Source: Nitrospirota bacterium (GTDB lineage: Bacteria; Nitrospirota; Thermodesulfovibrionia; Thermodesulfovibrionales; JdFR-86). Taken from it: a stretch of 6,919 nt of DNA. Every line of letters starts with the position of its first letter. Position 1 is the first letter of the stretch. The notes below the pieces were generated by a model, which saw only the letters and a program-made list of their open reading frames with translations, did not search any database and was not told where the DNA came from. Positions 1 to 5,545 of this stretch are shown piece by piece. The translations under genes and the position numbers were made by a program. Location: positions 1 through 6,919 of the forward strand of contig DAOUWH010000080.1 of the NCBI GenBank assembly GCA_030667205.1, given 5' to 3'.

Positions 1-948
1 GGCGCAGCCCGGGCCCCCGGGATTCCAAACGGCCACCATCTCCACCGAGGTGCCGGCCAGCATCTCCGCCATGTCCGCAGCGTTGACCAGGGCCGTGTAC
101 GGGGCCATATCCGCGCACTTTGCGCCCTCGGCGGGGGTGGGGATTTCCATGTTGGCCACCCCGTCAACAAACGTGACGGGGACGCTGCCGGTGCTCTGGA
201 TATCGAGGATGGGAACCCTCGGGAATATCCTGACCGTTCCGCCCCTGGCCTCGCCGGCGAGAGTGCATATCTCTATTTCTATGTCGGAAGTCCCTCCCGG
301 GGCGGGAGGGGCGTCACAGAAAGCCACATCCGTGGGGGATAAACCAAAGCTCAGGATCCCACAGCCCGAGCCGGAGACATTGGGCATGTTCCTGAATTCC
401 ACAGAGCTTGTGAGCGTGGTCTCGGACCTATCGGAGGTGCCCGGCCTGAAGCCGGAGGTTATGCACGAAAGGGAAATCTGCGCCCTCCTTACGTCCGAGG
501 CGCTCGATGCGTTTACCGCGCCCATCTGCTGGCCCACCCGGTTGAAACATAGCACGTCGAGGCCGGTGACGTTGTCGGCGATGTCAGCCGACTTGTCATC
601 CACCGAAGACGCCCTGAGAAGGGCGCCCGGGTCATCGGTTGTGCCGTCTGTGGAATAGGTAATCGTCTCGAAATTAATATCATCCAGCGGAATATCCATC
701 GAAATCAAGTCGTCGCATAACCCGGTCTCGTATTCGATGGACGTGGCCTTCGTCAGGTCCCCTATCATGACGTTCATCGCGGCCTGGCAGTTCTGCTGCC
801 TGTCGGCAAGCTGTGCCCTCCATACGCTGGAGCGCATCTGGCTTATGAATATCGAGTATATGAGGCTGAGCACGATGCCCAGAATCGCAATGACTACCAT
901 AAGCTCTATGAGGGTCACACCCTTTATGCCCTTATTAGAAAAACGCAC
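1..948 (-). CDS. pilW: PilW-like type IV pilus minor pilin, 3' end beyond the window
   Basis: Minor pilin (pseudopilin) expected in the inner membrane and at the type IV pilus tip or priming complex. The frame is open for 316 codons from a GTG at 948 to the window edge, so the C-terminus is missing. The prepilin signal is a short basic leader with Gly10 before VTLIELMVVIAILGIV; Glu15 is the +5 residue. After the helix, the pattern matches PilW proteins: a TYSTDG strand, DNVTGLDVLCF, a DVRRAQISLSC strand and TLTSSVEFRN near residues 179-187. A further 125 or more residues follow the usual pilin core. The GTG start is chosen because GGAGG lies seven bases upstream and it gives a ten-residue leader. 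It overlaps the end of the pilV-like gene by 14 bases, implying translational coupling. Prepilin class is certain; the PilW assignment is likely. Confidence 0.82.
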   Translation of the reverse strand, partial: MRFSNKGIKGVTLIELMVVIAILGIVLSLIYSIFISQMRSSVWRAQLADRQQNCQAAMNVMIGDLTKATSIEYETGLCDDLISMDIPLDDINFETITYSTDGTTDDPGALLRASSVDDKSADIADNVTGLDVLCFNRVGQQMGAVNASSASDVRRAQISLSCITSGFRPGTSDRSETTLTSSVEFRNMPNVSGSGCGILSFGLSPTDVAFCDAPPAPGGTSDIEIEICTLAGEARGGTVRIFPRVPILDIQSTGSVPVTFVDGVANMEIPTPAEGAKCADMAPYTALVNAADMAEMLAGTSVEMVAVWNPGGPGCA

Positions 949-1573
949 TGTTTTTCCTCCCTACACGTGTGACCATGCTTACGCTCCGGGTCCGGTTTCG
1001 TTCCTCCCACAGGATGATGACGTTGACTTCCTTCATAATGGCGTTGGCCTCGTCCAGGTTCGAGGGTATGTTCCTTACGTTGATTACCCTGACGTAATCC
1101 CCATTGGCGATATCTGCGGCATCGCACGTGTTGGGCCAGGCCCTGGGCTGGCCGGGGAAGAGCGGGTCGAAGCATGCCCGCGTGAAAGTCTTGTCGCCCT
1201 CGTTGAGCACCTCGATGAAGTCGAACATGAAGGGCCTCGACCCGGCGGCGAGGCTGAGGTCGTCTATGTCGGTGGCCGTTGTTACCGGCCAGTAGAAATC
1301 GGCATCGGCGTCGTTGTCGGAAGTGGTGTTTACAAGGATGGGGCTCAGCCTTGTCACGAGAGCCCCGCTTTCGAAGAACACGCCCGGCATCTTTACCTCG
1401 GACATGGTCTCGCGGGCGAGGTTCGTGGCGGTCGAGAACTCTCTCGAGGAAGTAGTGCCCTGCATCGCCATTATCTGCATCTGGGCCAGGGCCAGAAGCC
1501 CGACGGCCAGTATGGTCATGGCCAGCATCAGCTCGGTAAGCGAGAAGCCCTTGTCGTTCCTTATACCTCTCAT
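935..1573 (-). CDS. pilV: PilV-like type IV pilus minor pilin
   Basis: A 212-residue prepilin. The leader is eight residues plus Gly9, followed by FSLTELMLAMTILAVGLLALA; Glu14 is the +5 residue, so a PilD-type peptidase should cut after Gly9. The SLTE(x)MLAM helix followed by LAQMQIMAMQG and a FSTATNLARETMSEV segment is typical of PilV, as is the C-terminal strand pair VNVIILWEERNRTRSVSMVTRV (about residues 183-205). The globular part has two cysteines (124 and 140), possibly a disulfide. The ATG at 1573 shares one base with the TGA of the fimT-like gene (TGATG), so translation is probably coupled; only a weak AAGG lies upstream. The product should join the minor-pilin complex with the neighbouring FimT- and PilW-like proteins. 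The family call is confident; the exact role in pilus assembly is inferred. Confidence 0.85.
   Translation of the reverse strand: MRGIRNDKGFSLTELMLAMTILAVGLLALAQMQIMAMQGTTSSREFSTATNLARETMSEVKMPGVFFESGALVTRLSPILVNTTSDNDADADFYWPVTTATDIDDLSLAAGSRPFMFDFIEVLNEGDKTFTRACFDPLFPGQPRAWPNTCDAADIANGDYVRVINVRNIPSNLDEANAIMKEVNVIILWEERNRTRSVSMVTRVGRKNSAFF
956..960 (-). promoter_or_regulatory. Shine-Dalgarno site of the pilW-like gene
   Basis: GGAGG on the minus strand, seven bases before the GTG at 948. It lies inside the last codons of the pilV-like gene and decides the GTG start, since no ATG gives a proper prepilin leader. Confidence 0.8.
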
Positions 1574-2232
1574 CAGAAGACCTTATCCCAGTTGTCGTCC
1601 GCGTTTCCGCACACGGGCTGAGCAACGATTCCCTTTGCGTTCTTCCACTGGGTCACCTTGCCCACGATGGGGTTTACCGAGATCCTCCGGTATGCGTAGC
1701 GGGCGTCATGGGCGTCGCCCTCGTCTCCGGGCTCCGCCACGAAGCACACTGAGCCGTTGACGAACGCCGCGCTGGACATTATATTTACCGGAAGCCCCGA
1801 GGGCGGCATGTAGGTCACCGCCGGGGGATTGGCATCGCCGAAGTCCGCGCCATACATATCCAGGTTGGCGTGCAAAGCTATTTCCGACTTGGCGAGCGTG
1901 CCCGTCGGCCTGCCACTGTCGAGGTTCAGAAAGTCGCCGCCGTCCGTGCAGTCGCCTATAATACCGGTATCCAGACAGGCATGGTAAGTGCTGGTGGTTG
2001 CATTGAATATAACGGTCACTGGCCTGTTACGCACCACGGCAAGCATCTTCGCGGCCTTCAGCCTCGTGGCCAAATCGCTTGCGGCGGCGCCCACCCTGTG
2101 CTTTGCCAGCACTCCACCCATCATGTTAACCCCCACAAGAACCACTATCCCGATTATGGCCATCACAACCAGAAGCTCAATCAGGGTAACGCCTGTCTGC
2201 CCGAATCCTGCTTGCTTCACGCCACCAGACAT
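1573..2232 (-). CDS. fimT: FimT/GspH-type minor pilin
   Basis: A 219-residue prepilin, first gene of the minus-strand pilin operon. The leader ends at Gly14, then VTLIELLVVMAIIGIVVLVGVNMM; Glu19 is the +5 residue. Following it, AASDLATRLKAAKMLAVVRNRPVTVIF matches the GspH/FimT family (PF12019), in which a segment of the type LxxALxxARxEAxxRxxxVxx follows the pilin helix. Four cysteines (residues 86, 95, 168, 208) lie in the globular domain. FimT proteins are minor pilins, and some bind DNA during natural transformation; nothing here shows whether this one does. The ATG at 2232 has no Shine-Dalgarno sequence at a usual distance, but a perfect TATAAT ends six bases upstream, so the mRNA may be leaderless. 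A GTG four codons downstream is an alternative start. GspH of a type II secretion system is unlikely given the PilV and PilW neighbours. Confidence 0.85.
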   Translation of the reverse strand: MSGGVKQAGFGQTGVTLIELLVVMAIIGIVVLVGVNMMGGVLAKHRVGAAASDLATRLKAAKMLAVVRNRPVTVIFNATTSTYHACLDTGIIGDCTDGGDFLNLDSGRPTGTLAKSEIALHANLDMYGADFGDANPPAVTYMPPSGLPVNIMSSAAFVNGSVCFVAEPGDEGDAHDARYAYRRISVNPIVGKVTQWKNAKGIVAQPVCGNADDNWDKVF

Positions 2233-2238
2233 GCAATC

Positions 2239-2247
2239 ATTATACCA
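2239..2247 (-). promoter_or_regulatory. Extended -10 promoter element of the pilin operon
   Basis: The minus strand reads TGGTATAAT, a perfect extended -10 (TGnTATAAT). Placing the last T at -7 puts +1 at 2232, the A of the fimT start codon. No good -35 is seen at 17 bases (CATATT), which extended -10 promoters tolerate. The same bases also fit a sigma-54 pattern (GG-N10-GC), but that would place +1 inside the gene. Confidence 0.45.
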
Positions 2248-2291
2248 TCCTCTCTCAAAAAAATATGCTGGATTTTATTGATAATTTTCCG

Positions 2292-2305
2292 GGCGGACGT
2301 CCGCC
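2292..2305. repeat. Perfect 14-bp palindrome in the divergent intergenic region
   Basis: GGCGGACGTCCGCC is its own reverse complement. One mismatched pair further out, CC (2289-2290) pairs with GG (2307-2308), giving a 20-bp imperfect dyad. It lies about 60 bases upstream of fimT and 190 upstream of the histidine kinase. No T-run follows on either strand at the right distance, so an operator is more likely than a terminator. Confidence 0.55.
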
Positions 2306-2306
2306 A

Positions 2307-2350
2307 GGCTATGTAGCGGGCTCCACAATTGTGTAATCGGTTACATAGTC
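2307..2350. repeat. Nested 44-bp dyad centred on CACAATTGTG
   Basis: The perfect 10-bp palindrome CACAATTGTG (2324-2333) and the outer arms CTATGTA (2309-2315) and TACATAG (2342-2348) share one centre, between 2328 and 2329. Additional pairs (2307/2350, 2317/2340, 2319/2338, 2322/2335) and G-T pairs (2308/2349, 2316/2341, 2320/2337) extend it. It could be a binding site for dimeric regulators or an imperfect RNA hairpin. Confidence 0.5.
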
Positions 2351-2491
2351 CGCGCCTCCGGCTCAAATCCTAAATCCCAGGCACTAAACAATGCCGAATT
2401 TCAAAATTCAAACTGAAACAAAAAGGTGGTTTTGGATTCTGATATTAGAATTTAGAGGCTTGCTGCCAGATGGTAAAAGTGCCGTCCACCT
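2351..2491. other. AT-rich non-coding stretch upstream of the histidine kinase
   Basis: No gene is visible. The stretch from about 2365 to 2460 is much richer in A+T than its surroundings and contains the inverted repeat GAATTT-CA-AAATTC (2396-2409), a shorter GGCA/TGCC pair (2382-2397) and a TTAGAATTTAGA segment. It is probably the kinase promoter region plus low-complexity spacer. The stop TAA at 2474-2476 closes the kinase frame upstream of its first possible start. Confidence 0.4.
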
Positions 2492-4084
2492 GTGATAGAA
2501 TACTTCGTGGCAAAACGAAGGGAACCATACGAGACACTTGCCGGCAAACTGATACTCGCCACCAGCATCATGCTGTTCAGCGGAAGCCTCCTTATCGGCT
2601 TCATATTCTTTAAGTTCAACGAGGACATCCTGATGAAGAACCTCCGCCGCCACGGCCGCTCAGAGGCCGACCTCGTAAGCAGGGCCATACACTACGGGAT
2701 GCTCACCGCGCAGTACGAAGCCATGCAGCATACCTTGGAGGTGCTGGCCACCTCGGAAGACATCCTCGACATACAGGTGCTCAGCCCCAGAGGGGTCACC
2801 GTATTCGCGTCAGACCCGGAAACGCAGGGGCGTACGGTCAAGATGTCCCAGCCGATGGCCGAATCCATCATGGGCAGGGAGCCCCCTCCGGAGACCATTA
2901 CCACCAAAGAGGGCGAGAAACTCCTGAGGTTCCTCCTCCCTATCCGCAACGAGCCCGCGTGCTTCACTGCCGCCTGCCACGTGCATTCCGAGCGCGAGCG
3001 CGTGCTCGGGGTCCTGCAGACGGACTTCAGGACCACGGCGATAGAGCTCACGAGGCAGCAGATGTTCAGGGGCACCCTCGTCTTTGGGGCCGTGGCCGTC
3101 CTCTCGGCCTCCCTGATGCTGATACTTATCTTCTACAGGTTCGTCACAAGGCCCGTGGCCGAGCTGGAGCTGGGCATGAAGAGGCTTGCGACCGGGGACC
3201 TCGACACCCCGATAAACATAAAGTCCCGCGACGAGATGGGCCTGCTGGCCGAGACCTTCAACACCATGGCGCAGGACATCAAAAGGTACCGGGAGAACAT
3301 GGAGGACTGGACCCGGAGCCTCCAGGAGGAGGTGGACAAAAAGACCGCCGAGATAGTAAACGCCCATGAGCAGATAATAAACGCCGAGAAGCTCGCCTCC
3401 CTCGGCCGGATGGCCGCGGGCGTGGCCCACGAGCTCAACAGCCCCCTTACGGGCATACTCACCTTCACCCACCTACTGAAGGACCGCACTCCGCCGGACA
3501 GGAAACAGGACATCGAGGACCTGGACCTGATAATCGAGCAGTCCGAGCGGTGCACGAAGATAATCAAGGGCATGCTCGGCTTCGCCAGGAAGGGCGTTTC
3601 GGAGTCCATGGAGACCGACGTCAACGAGCTCCTCGATGCCACGGTCGAGATGGTCAAAAACCAGATCAAGTTCCACAACGTCCAGATATGGATGGAGTTC
3701 GTGGAGGACATCCCGCGTCTCACCATCGACCCCAACCAGTTCCAGCAGGTGTTCCTGAACCTCCTGACCAACGCCGCCGACGCGATGGACGACCGCGGCT
3801 CAATCAGCATAGCCACGCGGGTGGTCGGGGAGGACCCCGAGCGCTACATCGAGATAGAGGTCACCGACACCGGCCCGGGCATCTACCCCAACAACCTCGA
3901 CAAGATATTCGAGCCGTTCTTCACCACCAAGCCCGTGGGCCAGGGCACCGGGCTCGGCCTTCCCGTAAGCTACGGCATCATAAAGAAGCACGGCGGAGAC
4001 ATGACCGTCAAGAGCAAGGTCGGCGAGGGCACAAGCTTCTTCGTGCGCCTGCCGCTGAAGAAAGAAGGGGAGGAGACAGGTTAA
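2492..4084 (+). CDS. Membrane histidine kinase with a probable haem-c periplasmic sensor domain
   Basis: A 530-residue sensor kinase. Order of parts: transmembrane helix at about 17-42; periplasmic PAS/Cache-like sensor at about 43-190; second transmembrane helix at about 194-217; HAMP at 218-265; coiled coil at 266-300; HisKA with His313 in VAHELNSPL; HATPase_c with N-box Asn427 (NLLTNAADAM), G1 box DTGPGI (459-464), F box FEPFFTTK and G2 box GTGLGL (485-490). All catalytic boxes are intact. The sensor domain has NEPACFTAACHVH: Cys157, Cys162 and His163 form C-x4-C-H, a spacing known for covalent haem c in tetrahaem cytochromes c3, with His165 as a possible further ligand. The signal could be redox state or a gas; this is inferred. 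The kinase domain resembles NtrB-type enzymes. GTG at 2492 is the first possible start after an in-frame stop at 2474; neither it nor the GTG at 2507 has a Shine-Dalgarno sequence. The next gene is its likely partner. Confidence 0.9.
   Translation: MIEYFVAKRREPYETLAGKLILATSIMLFSGSLLIGFIFFKFNEDILMKNLRRHGRSEADLVSRAIHYGMLTAQYEAMQHTLEVLATSEDILDIQVLSPRGVTVFASDPETQGRTVKMSQPMAESIMGREPPPETITTKEGEKLLRFLLPIRNEPACFTAACHVHSERERVLGVLQTDFRTTAIELTRQQMFRGTLVFGAVAVLSASLMLILIFYRFVTRPVAELELGMKRLATGDLDTPINIKSRDEMGLLAETFNTMAQDIKRYRENMEDWTRSLQEEVDKKTAEIVNAHEQIINAEKLASLGRMAAGVAHELNSPLTGILTFTHLLKDRTPPDRKQDIEDLDLIIEQSERCTKIIKGMLGFARKGVSESMETDVNELLDATVEMVKNQIKFHNVQIWMEFVEDIPRLTIDPNQFQQVFLNLLTNAADAMDDRGSISIATRVVGEDPERYIEIEVTDTGPGIYPNNLDKIFEPFFTTKPVGQGTGLGLPVSYGIIKKHGGDMTVKSKVGEGTSFFVRLPLKKEGEETG
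2493..2501 (+). promoter_or_regulatory. Candidate extended -10 element for the histidine kinase
   Basis: TGATAGAAT matches TGn plus a hexamer differing from TATAAT at one base. It predicts +1 near 2508, next to the in-frame GTG at 2507. If it is real, translation starts at 2507 rather than at the GTG at 2492, which it overlaps. Confidence 0.3.
4069..4075 (+). promoter_or_regulatory. Shine-Dalgarno site of the response regulator
   Basis: GGAGGAG, eight bases before the ATG at 4084, inside the last codons of the histidine kinase gene. It supports starting the regulator here rather than further upstream, although its frame stays open to 3550 inside the kinase gene. Confidence 0.7.
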
Positions 4085-4452
4085 TGGAACCGGGTAAAAA
4101 CATACTCGTCATAGACGACGAGGAGATAGTCCGGATAAGCTGCACAAGGACTCTCGGGCCGGAGGGCTACAGCATCGATACGGCCGAGCACTGCGTCGAA
4201 GGGCTCTATAAGCTCAAGCAGAAGCGCTACGACCTCGTGCTTACGGACTTCAAGATGCCCCATATTGACGGCCTTGAGCTTGCCGCGCACATCGTCGCGA
4301 AGTACCCGGAGACGAAAATCATACTCTTTACCGGCTACTCCACCGAGGGGACCGCTTTACGCGCCGTCCAGCAGGGCATCTACCACTACATGGAAAAGCC
4401 CTTCACCCCCGAGGCCCTCATCTCGGTGGTGAAGAAGGCCCTGGCAGGCTGA
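4084..4452 (+). CDS. Stand-alone receiver-domain response regulator
   Basis: A 122-residue protein consisting of one CheY-like receiver domain and nothing else. Visible key residues are the acidic pair Asp11-Asp12 (VIDDEE), the phosphoacceptor Asp55 (LVLTDFKMP), Thr83 (LFTGYS) and Lys105 (MEKPF), so it should be phosphorylated normally. The start ATG shares one base with the kinase stop codon (TAATG), making the kinase its expected phosphodonor. No DNA-binding, AAA+ or enzymatic output domain follows; the frame ends at a TGA. It therefore acts by protein-protein contact, as CheY- and Spo0F-like proteins do, or passes phosphate on. The sequence around Asp55 resembles NtrC-type receivers, so it could have lost an output domain, although the clean C-terminal helix (ALISVVKKALAG) looks like a natural end. 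The target is unknown; the pilus machinery is one possibility. Confidence 0.9.
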   Translation: MEPGKNILVIDDEEIVRISCTRTLGPEGYSIDTAEHCVEGLYKLKQKRYDLVLTDFKMPHIDGLELAAHIVAKYPETKIILFTGYSTEGTALRAVQQGIYHYMEKPFTPEALISVVKKALAG

Positions 4453-4487
4453 AAATACCGCCCGGCGTCGGTTACTCCTTTTAATCC

Positions 4488-4516
4488 TTGCAACCTCCCA
4501 CAAAATAATCTAAATT
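4488..4516 (+). promoter_or_regulatory. Candidate sigma-70 promoter of the kinase-like gene
   Basis: TTGCAA (4488-4493), 17 bases, then TAAATT (4511-4516); each hexamer matches the consensus at four of six positions. With the last T at -7, +1 falls on 4523, the A of the ATG. No Shine-Dalgarno sequence precedes that ATG, so a leaderless mRNA is possible. Confidence 0.4.
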
Positions 4517-4522
4517 GTAATT

Positions 4523-5524
4523 ATGAACGGCACACAGGCCCCCACCGCCGGGACGCGTCCCGACAAAGACGCCCTCAGGGACATGATAGCCCGCCGGGCC
4601 GGGCCCGGGAAGGTCCCCGAGAGGCTCAGAATTATCACCGACACGTCGGACTTCTTCAGGGTCGACTACGGCGACGTGGTTATTTTAGAGGGCCGTCCAT
4701 ACTTCATCCGCAACTACGAGCGCGAAGGCCGTTTCGGCATAGACGAGGAGCCGAAGTTCTGGGTAAGAAGGGCGCTGGACCTCTCCGACGGAAGCACAAA
4801 GATCATTAAAATGGTATTCCTGGAGCGTTTTACCGCGCGGGTGGGGGACCTGACATTCGAGTGCGTAAGGAGCCCCGGGAAAGAGGCCGCCATCCTCGAC
4901 ATGGTCAGGGGGCACCCGAACTTCATGCAGGGCTTCTCGGTAAAGGACGCATCGGGAAACATCATCCGGATCATCGACCACATCAGGGGACCTACACTGG
5001 CCGACCACGTACTGGGGCTTGGCAAGGACCACGAGGAGTATTTCCACGACCACTTCCCCTCGGTGCTGGACGAGTATATCGGCCTGGTGAAGGCGATAGG
5101 GTTCCTCCATGACCGCGGCGAGAAACACGGGGACATCAGGCGCGACCATATAATAAAGGAAAGGGCCACCGGCCTGAGCCGCTGGATAGATTTCGATTTC
5201 AACTACCTGCACAAAGAGAACGTCTTCGGCTACGACGTGTTCGGGCTGGGAAACGTGCTGGCATATCTTGCGGGCCGCGGCGACGTGACGGCCCACCAGC
5301 TCAGGGGCGAAGGCTCGCCGGTGTTTCAGCGGCTGACCGAGGAGGATTTTAACATCGTCTTCGGCAACCGGGTCGTTAACCTCAAGAAGGTCTACCCCTA
5401 CATACCCGACGCCCTGAACTACGTGCTCATGCATTTTTCGACGGGCGCGAACATCTTCTACGACAACACCGGGGAGCTTTTGGCCGACCTTCAGGAGGCC
5501 AGGGATAAAATCCATAGTTCATAA
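4523..5524 (+). CDS. Divergent protein-kinase-fold protein with a non-canonical active site
   Basis: A 333-residue, apparently cytoplasmic protein with the layout of a eukaryotic-like Ser/Thr kinase. Candidate elements are the beta-3 Lys96 (TKIIKMVF), the C-helix Glu121 (GKEAAIL), a helix KAIGFLHDRG preceding the catalytic loop, the catalytic loop HGDIRRDHI (202-210) with Asp204, the metal-binding strand WIDFDFN (221-227), and the helix-F motif YDVFGLGNVLAYL (237-249). Two positions are unusual: His209 stands where kinases have the metal-binding Asn, and the DFG glycine is Asp225. There is no transmembrane segment, PASTA or other sensor domain; residues 1-75 have no recognisable domain. It may be an active divergent kinase, a small-molecule phosphotransferase or a pseudokinase. 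The universal stress protein gene starts 21 bases downstream in the same direction, so the two are probably co-transcribed, and the stress protein is an obvious candidate partner. No Shine-Dalgarno sequence is seen before the ATG. Confidence 0.75.
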   Translation: MNGTQAPTAGTRPDKDALRDMIARRAGPGKVPERLRIITDTSDFFRVDYGDVVILEGRPYFIRNYEREGRFGIDEEPKFWVRRALDLSDGSTKIIKMVFLERFTARVGDLTFECVRSPGKEAAILDMVRGHPNFMQGFSVKDASGNIIRIIDHIRGPTLADHVLGLGKDHEEYFHDHFPSVLDEYIGLVKAIGFLHDRGEKHGDIRRDHIIKERATGLSRWIDFDFNYLHKENVFGYDVFGLGNVLAYLAGRGDVTAHQLRGEGSPVFQRLTEEDFNIVFGNRVVNLKKVYPYIPDALNYVLMHFSTGANIFYDNTGELLADLQEARDKIHSS

Positions 5525-5531
5525 TTCAGGA

Positions 5532-5540
5532 AAGGAAGGA
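5532..5540 (+). promoter_or_regulatory. Shine-Dalgarno site of the universal stress protein gene
   Basis: AAGGAAGGA ends five bases before the ATG at 5546. It occupies the 21-base gap after the kinase-like gene, leaving no room for a separate promoter there. Confidence 0.65.
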
Positions 5541-5545
5541 CTGCC

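Noticed and set aside
50..658. Plus-strand open frame at the left edge
   Set aside because: Lies opposite the PilW-like gene, which has a recognisable prepilin signal and Shine-Dalgarno site; Ser/Thr/Pro-rich shadow sequence.
737..1621. Long plus-strand open frame opposite the pilin genes
   Set aside because: The minus-strand frames encode clear prepilins with cleavage motifs; this frame has no family resemblance, is a composition shadow, and spans gene boundaries.
2232..2247. Sigma-54 promoter reading (TGGTATAATGATTGCA, GG-N10-GC) before fimT
   Set aside because: A good match, and sigma-54 drives some pilin genes, but +1 would fall about 12 bases inside the gene; the extended -10 reading of the same bases fits the start codon exactly. 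Not excluded if a downstream GTG is the true start.
3133..3816. Minus-strand open frame within the histidine kinase gene
   Set aside because: Serine-rich antisense shadow of a gene with all kinase boxes intact.
3550..4083. Upstream extension of the response regulator frame into the kinase gene
   Set aside because: The extension is Arg/Pro/His-rich out-of-frame translation of the kinase; the receiver domain starts at the ATG at 4084 with a Shine-Dalgarno site.
4457..4480. ACCG/CGGT hairpin followed by CTTTT after the response regulator
   Set aside because: Only a four-base stem with an eight-base loop, and the T-run is displaced; too weak to call a terminator.
4685..5515. Long minus-strand open frame opposite the kinase-like gene
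   Set aside because: Mirrors codon structure of the plus-strand gene; no recognisable motifs, while the plus strand has kinase-fold motifs.
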